Position numbers and translations under genes: made by a program. From the NCBI GenBank assembly GCA_014925825.1, contig JACGCK010000106.1:1-64000 (forward strand): 64,000 nucleotides of DNA, read 5' to 3'. Shown here piece by piece: positions 22,602-33,570 of the stretch. Source of the DNA: Pholiota molesta (Eukaryota > Basidiomycota > Agaricomycetes > Agaricales > Strophariaceae). Under the pieces are notes generated by a model that worked only from the letters and a program-made list of their open reading frames with translations, searched no databases and had not been told where the DNA came from. How positions within the stretch are numbered: position 1 is the first letter of the stretch; each line of letters begins with the position of its first letter.

Positions 22602-23223
22602 GATCACGGAGGATTTGCGAATCACGAAACGATGGTTGAATCGGTGGTTTACTTGGGCCTGAGCTTGACGGTTTGAAGTGAGTATGGTGGTTGCTTGATG
22701 CAGATCCGCAGTTAGGGTTCCAGATACAGAGTCTCAAGCCAAGCACTTTGGTCATCGTCATATGCGTTTCAGCCGCAGGACGCAAAGGCGTTCAGGATTT
22801 AGTCATAGGTCCGAAAGTCGATCAGTATCTGAGACTTGCGACAGGCGAGGTTAGCAACGCGTAGCGCTCAACATTATACTGCGGAAGAAACAATTGCGGT
22901 GGTATCAGTCTTTTGAGAGGTTGGACAAGCAAGAGCGTAAGAGCACTTGGACGATCGCTCGAGCCCAAGTTGGCGCCAGTGCACAAGAAACATAAAATCA
23001 ATTGTAGATTCCGCGGTTGTAGGTCAATGTTTGGTTCAAATTCCGGGCCGCCAAATACGTGTGTTGTCGTTCGGTCGGGGAGCCTAATAACCGGCGTCCT
23101 TTGACCTTCAAGGTTGCTTCAAGGCTTCACTTCAAGGAGGCGTCAGTCAACATATCGTGATTCGTAGGGCTCTCAGTATTCCAGCAGTGCCAGTGAGAAG
23201 GGACCGACAAAGTTGAACACAAT
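22602..23223. promoter_or_regulatory. Divergent promoter region, esterase and thioesterase
   Basis: About 620 bp between divergently transcribed genes, no supported frame. No clear TATA box was identified. Confidence 0.4.
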
Positions 23224-23870
23224 ATGACCGAACCTAGCCTCAAAAGCAGAGTTCGATCCGACTACGTCTACTTCCTGGCATACCGCACGCGATGGTCGGT
23301 GAGCTTTCCCGCAATACGCATCCGAGCGAAACGCTGAACTGGCCTCCATTGCGCTGCTGCGAACCGTCCCACGACCGACCCACTCCACCTTGGCCATCCG
23401 CAGGAGCGATAACGACCAGTACGCACACATGAACAATGCGTTATACTACCACCTCTTCGACTCCATCGTCAACACCTACCTCATCGAGCAGTGCGGGCTC
23501 GACCCCAGATCGTCGCCTCTCATCGGGCTCGTAGTCTCATCGTACTGCCAAGTACGTGCCTTCCCATCCTCGAATTACACATGACGCGATTCAGACGCTA
23601 ACAGAAGCCACCCAGTTCTTCGCGCCCCTGGGCTTCCCGCAGGTCCTGGACCTCGGCCTGCGCGTCAACAAGCTGGGGAACAGCTCCGTATCTTACGAGG
23701 TCGGGGTGTTCGCGCAGGGGAAGGAGGCGCCGGCGGCGGTCGGCGGATACACGCATGTGTTTGTCGGGAGTGAGTCGCGGAAGAGCGCGGCGATGGCGCA
23801 GGAGACGAAAGACGGGCTGCGGAAGCTGTACGTGCCGGAGAAGGGTGTCGAGAAAGGGGCGAAGCTATGA
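23224..23870 (+). CDS. Hotdog-fold acyl-CoA thioesterase-like protein (157 aa)
   Basis: Exons 23224-23294, 23404-23551 and 23616-23870 close in phase. The block RWSDNDQYAHMNNALYYHLF with a following DSIVN is the signature of the 4-hydroxybenzoyl-CoA thioesterase group, in which the Asp and the HxNN motif line the active site. Further strands: GLVVSSYCQFFAPLGFPQVL and LRVNKLGNSSVSYEVGVF. Predicted small cytosolic or mitochondrial acyl-CoA thioesterase; the natural acyl group is unknown. The first donor is GTCGGT, chosen over the nearby GTGAGC because only it keeps the frame and the conserved WSDND. Confidence 0.85.
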
Positions 23871-24086
23871 TTCCGTAGGCACAGTAAATTATTTGTGAAG
23901 TGCTTTCATCGAACAATTCACAAGCTGAAGAGATCAAGTTGCACCAAGTAATAGGCGCCGGGATGCGGACCGAATGTTGTTTGGCCGTATTGACCAAAGG
24001 CCAGCTGTACAGTTGGATCAGCCACCGGACGGATTAGGACGGGGGTGTGCTCGTCGTCGCGCCCGTTCCTCACAAAATCCCCCAAA

Positions 24087-25070
24087 ATGTCAAACGACCT
24101 CCAGTGGCTCCTGCTCCGCGTATGTCCGCATGCTCCTCCCCAGCCCCCGTGCTGCCGCCGATCCTGACATAGCAGTTGGTCTAGCATAACAACTCCTTCC
24201 TCGTGAAGCGAGTCCCCGAAGGCCCCGTGTTCTCGAGGGAGCCCGTGCGTCGTATTTCTTGACCGCAGCCCGATGGCATGCTGAACCTGTCCTTCCAGGG
24301 CAACCTCCTCAACGTCAACTCCTTCAAATACTCTGGCCTGGCCAACTCCAAGGTACTTCGAGATACGCATGTGGAAGTGGGGAACTTGGGCTGACGTCAA
24401 TTTGCGGTTGTAGGTCATCAACGTTGAGGAGGAGGGCGGAAGCATCAAGATCAAGACCCGCAAGGTCAAGGCGTCGCCCCATGCTGTCGCTTCTGGTGTC
24501 GCCACCACCGCCATCCGCCCCCGCTCTGGCGCCCGCCGCGCGCTCGGAATCGCCGCCGCCCCTGCCAAGCGTGGATACAGGCCTGACCTCCGCGCTGTGA
24601 GTGATTCCCCTACCGCACTTTGCTTTGTTGCCTTTGTCTCTTCTTCATTTTCGCTTCATACCGGAATTTTTTGGAACAACGCAATCTCGTTAGAACCCTC
24701 TGGAACTACTGAAAAGTAATTGAAGGAAGGGCGTGGACATGTTTGCAATATAAACACAATCTGTTGGGACCGATCAAACCCCAATGGAAACTTCGCCTCG
24801 TCGCTATCGGCCACCGTTCGTTTCTCTACGCGGCTGTCCGACTCGTTGGCGATGACATTCATCGTCTAATTTTTGTTATTTATTTTTTCTTTCTTTGCTT
24901 TATCCTCTTTCTTATCGTTCCATCGACGTCTATTGCCTTGATGCTGACCCTGTCGTTTTCGATAGGCCACCCTTGCCCGTGTATCTGCTCTCATCGCCGC
25001 TCAACGGGAACCCAAGCCCACACCCGCCAAGAAGATTCGTGGCAAGAAGGCTGCCGAATTCCTCGCATGA
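24087..25070 (+). CDS. RPL28: 60S ribosomal protein eL28 (144 aa)
   Basis: Exons 24087-24119, 24185-24244, 24299-24352, 24414-24596 and 24966-25070 close in phase. The protein begins MSNDLQWLLLRHNNSFLVKR and continues VPEGPVFSREPGNL, NSFKYSGLANSKVINV, a basic Arg/Ala stretch, and ends KKIRGKKAAEFLA. This is the L28e family, a component of the large cytosolic subunit. The last intron is unusually long for this window (24597-24965). Intron 2 is 54 nt and contains an in-frame stretch (PDGMLNLSFQ) that could only be used if a 24-nt intron were removed, so it is not called as an exon. "eL28" is the universal name; it corresponds to L28 of mammals. Confidence 0.93.
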
Positions 25071-25342
25071 TTTCTGTGTTGTACTTTCCATTTCATTTGT
25101 TCTCTATACGCAGATATGGCCCATGCACATGCAATATACTTATGCAGCCAACCACATGTTTGCGTCGTAATTTTCTTTTTTTTCGAGGTAGGTTGAAAGC
25201 GGTAGCAAGTGCAACACTCCTTCAACACGAACATGAGTGCATTGTCACAATTACAATTACAGAAGGGAACCAATCACAACGACGAATATCGTACACCAGA
25301 CCTACATCTCAAAAGGAGATTATGACCATTCCTGAAAGTGTC

Positions 25343-25910
25343 TCAAACGCCCAGCGCCTTGCCCGAAGGCTGGCGGATTCGCATCCCTATCCCGTGGTCT
25401 TTTCCGCCGACGTTATCGCGCGTGGGCCGTGTCATCTCGGCCTTCCTCGCTTCGCGCTCCAGGATCTTCTTCTCGTTGCGCTCCTTTTTCGGTGGCTCGT
25501 CGTTGGTGTTGTGGTTGTGCTGGTGGTTCCGCTGCGGCGGGGCGTGCTCGGTGTCGTTCGCGGTGGCGGTGGCGGTCGGCGGCGCGGGGCGTGGATAATC
25601 CGGGGGTGTGTCGCTCGTGGACTCGCTGTGCGGCGCGCTGGGGTCCCTGGACATCCGAAGCGCCTTTGTCAGCGCGGCTCTGGGGGGTTGGGAGGGGGAG
25701 GGGGGATGTGGGGAGGTAAGGACGTACGTTTGCGGGGGGAGGGTTTGTGTTTCGTGGATAGGGAGAGGCGTCTGCCGCCGACTTTGACTGTGTAGTGGGT
25801 GGGTGGGTGTGTGATATGAGGGGGGAGTGGATGGGGGACTGTGTGTGGGGGGAGGGGGGAAGGGGGCACTTACTGGCTGGGGCGGGCAGGACGGGGGGTG
25901 TCTCTACCAT
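25343..25910 (-). CDS. Conserved-looking small basic protein, function unknown (143 aa)
   Basis: Exons 25874-25910, 25728-25787 and 25343-25677 close in phase. The protein begins MVETPPVLPAPAIKVGGRRL. A disordered His/Asn/Thr/Pro-rich middle follows, and the tail has KKERNEKKILEREARKAEM and GKDHGIGMRIRQPSGKALGV. The IKVGGRRLS start and the GxRIxQPxGKxL end look like a protein I have seen in other Agaricomycetes, but I cannot name it. No membrane segment. The upstream 250 bp are strongly C-rich on the coding strand, which makes other frames look open. Convergent with RPL28. Confidence 0.6.
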
Positions 25911-26758
25911 GATTCAGAGACGAAGGGACGAGGGGTGTGGGGTGCGGGTTTGGTGTGGGTTCGGGTGCGGGTGGGTGGGATGTGGGATGGGTGCAGGTTC
26001 GTGGCTGGAAATTGGGCGCGCGGAGCTGCTGGGTGGAATAAGAGGAGAGGCAGGTCGGTGTTGTTGTGCTAAACGTAGATAGATGTGCGACAGGCCCATG
26101 CGCATGTGACCACCCCCCGGCCTGGAAGGAAGGCGGCGGCGACAAATAGGGCAGTGAGACGGGCGGAGGGCAGGGCGAGGGTCCGGGTGCGGTCTAGCCT
26201 GGTTGACTGCCTGGATCTGCGGTGGTGGTGATGGGAGTGGGGGTTGGGCTTGTGGTTTGGGTTGGGGTGTGATGGGCGCTAATTTATTAGCGCTCGGTGG
26301 CAGGCTTTACCTTGCCTTGATGCGTTGACGAGTGATGAGATGATATGTAACGTAAACGAAATTACAATTTCGTATACAGTATCTGCTCCGATATACTGTA
26401 ACTTGCTATCAATTCAACAAAAACTTCATATTTCGCTCACAGTTATGCAAATCATTTTCATTGTCGCTGCGGACATAACAAATGCGTCAAACAACCATGT
26501 AGTAGCAAACAATACGATGATAAGAGAAGTAGAGTCTAAGAGTACTATAAAATGCAGTCAAGTAATGTAATTGAAGGCCGAGCCTTCTTCCCCGATTCCA
26601 GACCATCCATGATTAGAGTTGGTAGTGATAACTAGCACCAGCCGAAAAGCTAACAGAAAGGGAGAGCGTCAACATCCGACCATCTCTAAATCGAGCAGAC
26701 GGCGAATGCTTACCTGGAAGCTTCTATAATTTTATCTGCAAAACACTTCCCGTGGCGC
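25911..26758. other. G/C-skewed promoter followed by AT-rich spacer
   Basis: 25911-26280 is strongly G-rich on the plus strand (C/T-rich on the minus strand), as in many highly expressed basidiomycete promoters. 26281-26758 is AT-rich without a supported frame. Confidence 0.45.
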
Positions 26759-27109
26759 CTACTGCCTGGTGGGCACCGAGAAACCACCGCCAAAGCCGTA
26801 ACTCGAAGACAGCTGTCCGAAAGCGGCCTGATAATCCTTTTCCGGTTGCGTTCTGCTGCTGTATGACGCTGATGCTGCTGATGATGATGATGATGAGGTG
26901 GATTGGGTGGTGGTCACCGGTGATTTGGTGGTCTGCGATTCAGATGACGGCTTGGTGGATTTGGTGCTCTTCCGGGGGAGAGAGGGGACGCTTCCCCCGA
27001 AGCCGTACTGTGACGACAGGTGCGCGAAGGCGGACTCGTAGTCTTTCCGAGTGGTTTGGTGGGATTTAGGGATGAGCAGAGAGGAGGTGCTGGAGGTGGT
27101 GGTGCTCAT
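26759..27109 (-). CDS. Small protein with two DYxxAFxxLSSxYGFGG repeats (116 aa)
   Basis: A single-exon frame of 116 residues. Two internal repeats: KDYESAFAHLSSQYGFGG near residues 22-39 and KDYQAAFGQLSSSYGFGG near residues 91-108, separated by a Ser/Thr/Lys linker. The ends are low complexity. The repeat unit is a likely amphipathic helix followed by a YGFGG turn. I do not recognise a family; no signal peptide or membrane segment. Codon use looks coding, and the repeat conservation at protein level supports a real gene. An ATG context with C-rich upstream sequence fits a promoter at about 27110-27250. Confidence 0.6.
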   Translation of the reverse strand: MSTTTSSTSSLLIPKSHQTTRKDYESAFAHLSSQYGFGGSVPSLPRKSTKSTKPSSESQTTKSPVTTTQSTSSSSSSAASASYSSRTQPEKDYQAAFGQLSSSYGFGGGFSVPTRQ

Positions 27110-28064
27110 AGTTGTTTGTTTGTGTGGTGTGGATAGGGTTCAGAGTGTGCGTTATGTGCGTTGGCTTTGGGATTTTTGTAAGATTGTGTTGTCCGGAAAA
27201 CGCGTCTGTTGGTCTGCTTTTATAGCGTTCGAGACTCGATGAAAACTGCACGCGACGCTACGCGTCCGCCGACTGCGGTTCCTCATTGCGGATGGACGGA
27301 TGCCTCTACCGAGGCTGGAAAGTGACTCGATTAACCTTCGAGCTGTGCGCAGGTTGCGGCAGATGCGGAGGCAGCAACTTATCATGGATGTGGAAAGGCG
27401 AACATTCAAGTTCAAACGCACGATACCCCGTGCGTTCCGCAGGCTCCAGCCTTTCGATCGTGCAAGGTTCAACAACAACATGAGGGCTTGGCATGGATAA
27501 TGAGAGTGACTCACCGCAGTTCTCCCATGCTTTCGCGTGCTGTGCTTTTGCTGTGCTTTGAAGTCTTCAGGCACTTCCGTAGGCGTCGATCCCGATGTCG
27601 CCGGGGTGCGCGGACTGCGAAATTTCATGCAGTCGACTCAGTTGCAACTCAGTTGAGTCATTCTGTCGCCAAAACGCCCCCCACCTCCTCGATGAGAACG
27701 ACCATGGGACAAGCAGATCAACGCGTGCGCTGAAGCAGTGCAGGCTTTGGAAATTTTTGGAAAGCCTTGTTGATTTCTACGGCGAATGTTGTGATATCGC
27801 TTGTGGCAATCACTGTACGGTACCGCAGGTGTGGGACCCGATATGGAAGTGGCGTGGCGTGGGCAAAGCGTGGGCCTCCCTGGCAAGGTCGCTCCATGTT
27901 GGCTTTGAAGCATAACAGTTTGGAGGATAATGCGCTGTAGAGGTATTCGAATATGAAGTGTGCTATTGGTATGATACATAATAAATTTACACATATCATA
28001 AGTATGATAGTTAAGATGGGCCCCAAGCAAGAGAACGAAAGGTAGTAGAAGAAGGGGGGAGTAC
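27110..28064. other. Intergenic, nothing recognised
   Basis: Mixed composition with several short open frames on both strands that lack introns in phase or domain-like content. Confidence 0.4.
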
Positions 28065-29531
28065 CTAACGAGTCGCGGAGTATCCAATAACTATATTTGG
28101 ATACCCAATGGAAGATGTCCTATCGATCTCAATATGCGTAATTTTAATACGACTGAAATCGACGCGACTACACTCGCCAGCATAAGGGTATGCTGAATTC
28201 ATGAAAAGCGGAAATCCCTTGAGTTCGAGCTCCAATTGCTATATAGCCAGCCGTTAATAAATGGAAAGAAAAAGGGTGGTAAAAGATACATACAATCTTG
28301 GCGTATTCCCGTGCAATCAGGTAGGCGAGATGCACCTTTCTCATCTTGCGACCGTCCTCCAGCTCAGTCGCAATCCGGACGAGCTTGGGTTTCTTTTGCT
28401 TCTCATTGTACTGATCCCGAATCAAGGTCAGTCGAAGCAGATTAGCGATGCTATAAACGTGAAAATTCACTCACGACCATGTATAACGTGAAGAACCCAG
28501 GTTCCCACCCATCGAATACGAATTCATCAGGGTTGTCGACGCGTCCCTGCAAGCAGCTGTTTAGAGATACTGGGCTAGGGAGCTGTGTTGCCTGATCCAT
28601 CGACCCGAGCGGGATGGAGTAACACGCATCAATTCGACTGAGGTCGAAAACGGGCACATTCAAGTGTCCTCGGGCGTCAGATGGAGGTGTTGTGATATTG
28701 GTGCCACGATTAGCTGCGCTAAGTAACATCTATGTCATGTAAAACAGGTCAATGAGTACATACAGTCTGAACATCTAAGCGCACACGATGCCAAACTCAC
28801 CTTTTCTTGCGTCTTGTTCAGCCACTCTATTGGATTCGGGTCTATATCGACACCCGGTATTGTATGCCATGGTTCTATCCGACTGTTCGTCGCGGTAGTC
28901 TATGAGGCGTCCAAATTGTGAGCACCTTGATGTGGAGGAGATGGTCGGTATCACGTACCAAAACCTCTCTACTTGATGACCGGCTTGATAGAGCGCCCTG
29001 ATCCTGATCCTCATAGCTAGGAGCAACAGGAGCGGAGCCGGGGGAAGTAGACGTTAGAGAGCACAAAAAGTACCCTGCGGGTGTCTGGCTCGAGGTCGCC
29101 ATAGAAAGCGTGCCACAGGCGTTGAAGTTCGCGTCGGGCAACTGCTCCTGCAGTGGCATCGTCGACGTTATTGGATTTTGATTTTTGTAGTTGTCGTCCA
29201 AGAACCTATTATATTGTTGCAGTTCTGGTGACGCGACGTCGGTCGAATCTGAGTATGACGAGCTCGCCTCCGCTGTTAGACCGTATTGCGTCCATTCCTC
29301 GAAGACATTGAAAGTAGGTTGAGAAGCGGAGGATGGGCACATCCATTGTGACTGGGCGGTAAGGGATATGGGATTTTGATAATAAGGTATGCTATAGAAC
29401 GCGTTGGACGCTCCAACGGAGAAGTCGTACAACTGTTCTAGAGGCATTGAGCGTGCAGCGGAATCGATACTGTGGAACTGCGCCGTCTTTCGACGTTGAG
29501 GGAGGGCGAAATTTTGGTACTGAGCCTCCAT
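28065..29531 (-). CDS. Hypothetical protein, possible regulator (405 aa)
   Basis: Exons 28959-29531, 28801-28899, 28475-28729, 28294-28410 and 28065-28238 each close in phase 0. The N-terminal half is Gln/Ser/Tyr-rich and disordered (SYSDSTDVASPELQQYNRFL). A conserved-looking region follows: GVDIDPNPIEWLNKTQEK, DEFVFDGWEPGFFTLYMV and KLVRIATELEDGRKMRKVHL, then AYLIAREYAKI. No zinc finger, bZIP or homeodomain is visible. The layout (disordered activation-like N-terminus, compact C-terminus) would fit a transcriptional regulator, but that is inference. The start could be at 29717 in the same frame. Confidence 0.6.
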
Positions 29532-29717
29532 GAGTGGGAATGTGTGGCGTTGAGGAGACGCGTTTGTGCTTGTAAAAAGATTTAGGCTGTTAAATGGCCT
29601 GCGTCGGAAGTCAAAACCTTGGCTTGAGCGCTTGAGCGCGTGAACATGCCACAATCTTTTTCCTAAATACGGATATATGGGAGATTCGCATTCATGTTGA
29701 TGATACGCGTCGCGCAC

Positions 29718-30570
29718 TGTGACAAGGCGTCAAGTCGACTCTGGAACATTTGAGTGAGGCTTATAGACGGAATTCCTTATTGTAGATTGTAATGTAGGTA
29801 CGTGTAGTTGAAAATATCAAAATCAGATTGATCAGACTCTCAAGATTACGGGACATACACAAACCTTTGGTGTGCTTGTAGAATACACGTGCCTACTCTC
29901 CGATATATACACTAAAGCTGTGCATATCAGTACCATAGATCTTGAATTTCCCATCGTCATCGTACCCATATTTACGTGCCGGCTATTATATGGGCGAGTC
30001 CCTTTCAACTCAATATCTTGCCAGATACTGCAATTATTGAGTGTGAGACGCTGGCAACAGAGATTGGGCCTAATTGGGCACGGCAAAAATCATCTCCTCT
30101 CTCTCATACGAGTCTATTCTGAGGATGTGTGCTCTATATTCCGAACTAAGTAAGTATTTTCGATTTTAGAAATCCTTTTTCCTTTTAAATTGGCAAATTC
30201 GTAAACGCTTCAGTTACTTATATCCTCAATTGGCCACTTATAACGCTGGAAATCTCACATGCGCTTCCAAGACGAGTATGAGATTTATTAGGAAATTTAC
30301 GGAAAGTCACTGCCTTCTTTGCAACTTCACGGCATACCCCAAGCATACTCAAGGCACACTCAACGGAAGCCTGGAAGAAGCGTGAGAATTAATGCTCTAG
30401 CACATGATTCGCGAGAAATCCGGATCCGGACGAATGCTCTCCGCACTTGCTCGTCTTCCACAACGAGCACGCTCTCTCACCTGTTCACGGACTCGGAAGA
30501 GGAAGTAGGATATCCGCAGTGCGTATATACAAAAACCTTTCCCTTTGGTACCATGCTAAATGACTTTCAG
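29718..30570. other. Intergenic, divergent promoter region of ETF alpha
   Basis: AT-rich, no supported gene. The last part may contain a 5' UTR intron of ETF alpha, ending cttttcag-like just before 30571. Confidence 0.4.
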
Positions 30571-31731
30571 ATGTTGCGAACCAGCTCCATCTTTTGTCGG
30601 AGGGCATTCGCTCGTTCATACGCGACCGCGGGCTCGCCCCACGCCCTTGTTTTCCTCGAGCACCGTGGTGGAGTCATTGATTCAGGATCTTTGTCTGCAC
30701 TCACAGCTGCTGAGCAGCTTGGAGGAGAGGTGTCTGCTCTGGTGGTTGGTAGTGCGGAACATGTGCCAAGCGTGGTGGACAAGGCCAAGAAGTGCGTTTG
30801 CCAGCACTCCCTCGCGTATCCATCTCACTTACCGTGTCTACATATACTTCAAGATTGAAGGGAGTGACTTCAGTGCTTCATTCGACCTCCCCACAATACG
30901 CCGAACCTCTCGCAGAGACATTTTCGCCCCTCTTCGAAACACTCCTCTCCAACTCGTCGTTCACCCATGTCGTTTCATCCACTTCCTCTTTTGCAAAGTC
31001 GGTTCTGCCCCGTGTCTCCGCGCGTCTAAACGCACCGACTGTTTCCGATATTACCTCCCTCGAACACGACGCCACCGCCAACAGCACCACTTTCACCCGC
31101 CCCATCTACGCTGGTAACGCGATCGCTACGGTCCGCGCGCCTGCTGGAATTCCGATCAAGTTCTTCACCGTCCGCGGGACAGCATTTTCTCCAGCTCCTG
31201 AACATGATGCAAGCGCAGCCGACAAGGCTGTCGAGCCCGTCGAGGTCGTCGACCCCTCGACCGTTCACATCAAAACGACCATTGCGAAGTCGGATAGGCC
31301 CGACCTTGGCGTTGCTTCGCGCGTCGTATCTGGTGGACGCGCGTTAAAAAATGCTGACACATTCCAGAAGACTCTATACCCTCTTGCGGACGCGTTGGGT
31401 GCTGCCGTAGGTGCTTCGCGTGCCGCTGTGGACGCTGGGTATGCAGATAACTCCCTGCAAGTCGGACAGACCGGCAAAGTCGTCGCTCCAGAACTCTACA
31501 TGGCCCTCGGAATTTCTGGCGCCATCCAGCATCTCGCCGGCATGAAAGACTCGAAACTCATTGTTGCGATTAACAAGGTCCGTACGATTTACACGTCATG
31601 TTCAGCTCAGCACTTGAGCCTTATGATTTTCATAGGACCCCGATGCTCCTATCTTCCAAGTAGCTGATATTGGACTCGTCGCTGATATCTTCGACGCCGT
31701 TCCCGAGCTCACAGAAAAGTTGAAAAAGTAG
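30571..31731 (+). CDS. Electron transfer flavoprotein alpha subunit, mitochondrial (346 aa)
   Basis: Exons 30571-30791, 30854-31577 and 31636-31731 close in phase. An Arg/Ser-rich presequence begins [20 protein letters not shown]. The N-terminal domain has [18 protein letters not shown] and [11 protein letters not shown]. The FAD domain is marked by [35 protein letters not shown] and [20 protein letters not shown], and ends [23 protein letters not shown] alpha with ETF beta passes electrons from acyl-CoA dehydrogenases to ETF-ubiquinone oxidoreductase in the matrix. An in-frame ATG at 30553 exists, but 30571 follows a tttcag and gives the cleaner presequence. Confidence 0.93.
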
Positions 31732-32079
31732 ATTCCGTTTACGAAATGGTAAACGCCAGTTTCATAGCATGCATGGTCCGATTGAGAAAATACGGAATAT
31801 ACATGGACCAAAGGATATGAAGTATAGGAAACCGTGAATATTGCTATTGACTCGGCTTATACCAACTTTTTTATTATCTCCATAATAGCACCATTAATGA
31901 AGGATGGAAAAATGTTGAATCCCTCCAGCGGACGCGGATCGGGGTCTGAGGTGCCACTGATGCGCATTTGGCAGGGGCGTCCTGTGGCCATGGATGATGG
32001 CCGAAACCTAAGACCGGCCCAAGAAATAAGGCAGGTTCTTCGTGAACCTGATGCTCACTCAGTGCCTCCCTCCCCTGGA
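31732..32079. other. Intergenic, nothing recognised
   Basis: 3' flank of ETF alpha and left edge of the duplicated block; no frame supported. Confidence 0.4.
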
Positions 32080-32484
32080 AGCCGTTCAGACTGTAGTGAG
32101 CATTAATTGGTATCAGTCTTGAATGAGCTCCTGGCCTTGCTGACCTTGTCTAACCACCAAAATTGGAGCTTGAAGTGCTGAAGTGCAGTTCACTGCAGTT
32201 CACTGATCAGTACTCAGTCTTGGATCAGTCGATCAATTTCTGTTTTGAACTCACGGCGCAGGCATGTGAAGATTGAAGTTCATTGAACAAACACTGACAG
32301 GTCTGGTGTCGCCACTGTCACACTGATGCCATCCACCCTCAGGCCTCAGTTCTGACAGTGACCACCATTTCACCTTCACATTTGCCTTCCCACTAGTACG
32401 TACTGAAAATGGAGTTCAACTCAAAGCTAGCATCATATATGTCTACTCTCTGGCAAAATCTGTATTGGCATGTTCACCCACCGG
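32080..32484 (+). repeat. Inverted duplicate of the kinA 5' region
   Basis: Plus-strand copy of the minus strand of 5690-6060, ending within the kinA start region (KLASYMSTLWQNLYWHV is kept). The copy stops abruptly at about 32484, where Kre9-like sequence begins. Confidence 0.8.
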
Positions 32485-33010
32485 CAGCAACTTCCGCGTC
32501 AACCCAGATGAGTTCGACACTATTTACTTACGCCCAGTCGAACGATTTCGTTATTAAGAAAGTAGCTGCTGCAGCCGTTGACCCGAGCTCGGCCTCAACA
32601 GGGTCCGGTAAATTCTCATTTGTCCACATCCGTTCAAACCATCAGACCACACTCACCTCTCACAGGACAGAATACGACCAGCCTCAGAATACGACCCAAC
32701 AGCAGAGTACGTTCCAGCCTCAGAATACAACCCAGTACCAGGATACGCCCCGTCAAAAGGCGCTCTAACTGGCTCGCGTCCGACGGGTTCACCCAACTCT
32801 GGCCTCGACGACACCGTATGCGGCAACTGAAAGGCGAGTTACCTTTCGACGTTCCCTGGCTGTCAACTCACACGCTCTCTGTACCATGTGCGATTTCTCC
32901 TGTGGATAATAAATTCTGCGACCTCTGATCTCTGTTTCAGCTCAGGGCTTTTAGGCTTATCCCTTCTATTATTTTTCCCCTTGTGTAAGATTCATGGCGA
33001 AATAGGTGGA
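32485..33010 (+). pseudogene. Partial Kre9/Knh1-like gene fused to the kinA fragment
   Basis: Matches the minus strand of about 9030-9610, i.e. the second half of Kre9-like copy 2, including AQSNDFVIKKVAAAAVDPSS, the Gln/Pro linker and the GPI-tail region (SSGLLGLSLLLFFPL). The signal peptide and first domain block are missing. A short deletion after the PTGSNFRVN equivalent removes codons. A chimeric open frame from 32409 joins kinA residues to this fragment for 119 aa. Probably not functional. Confidence 0.75.
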
Positions 33011-33331
33011 ATATCATGGCAATTCACTTTGAGAGATGAAATGATTCCCTTTTCTGTTATCGCCATATATATAGCTTGTTGCCGCCACACCTCATGGGCG
33101 AGCGGCTCAAATGGCTATGTAAAGGCTTAACGGGATATACACTTCGATCATTTGCGGCTTGAAGTGGCACGCCGCTATACGCCTTATCAACTGCGCCGTG
33201 CAGGTATCATGTCGCACGACATTCCAATCCACAAGTGTCTCGATTCGACGTGGGCAGAACATTGCCTCATGGCGTTTTCTACCCTTCAAATAAGGGACTC
33301 CTACCGTTATCAACACTCCTCTGCTTTCCCT

Positions 33332-33570
33332 ATGCATACCGTCTTTATTCTCCTCGCTTCTCTTTCTTCCGCCCTGGCGTACAGCATTCTCGTTCCAGAC
33401 ACGGACCAAGGGTGGACCGACCAAGGTGTCTAGCCGTATGTGTTTTGGAAATTTTCTACGATATGCCGATCAACTGTAATCTGACTAACTGAATAAACTG
33501 GAATGGCAGTCTGTCGGAACGGATAGCCTGAACTTCAGCGTCCTATTGATCAATCAGGTACATTACTTGC
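33332..33570 (+). pseudogene. Partial copy of Kre9-like gene 1 with a nonsense change
   Basis: Starts MHTVFILLASLSSALAYSIL and matches exon 1 of 8049-8687. The codon CAG in GVQP is TAG here (33431-33433), and the copy ends after the exon-2 match (LNFSVLLINQ) near 33560. Exon 3 with the GPI tail is absent. Dead gene. Confidence 0.8.

Noticed and set aside
24245..24298. Possible extra 30-nt exon in RPL28 (PDGMLNLSFQ)
   Set aside because: It would need a 24-nt intron, and the family has no such insertion.
24743..25795. A 350-aa plus-strand frame
   Set aside because: It crosses an RPL28 intron and last exon in a wrong frame and then the antisense of the 143-aa gene; low-complexity Arg/Gly/Val content.
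27152..27628. 158-aa minus-strand frame
   Set aside because: Arg/Ser-rich composition without conserved blocks, overlapping the promoter of the 116-aa gene.
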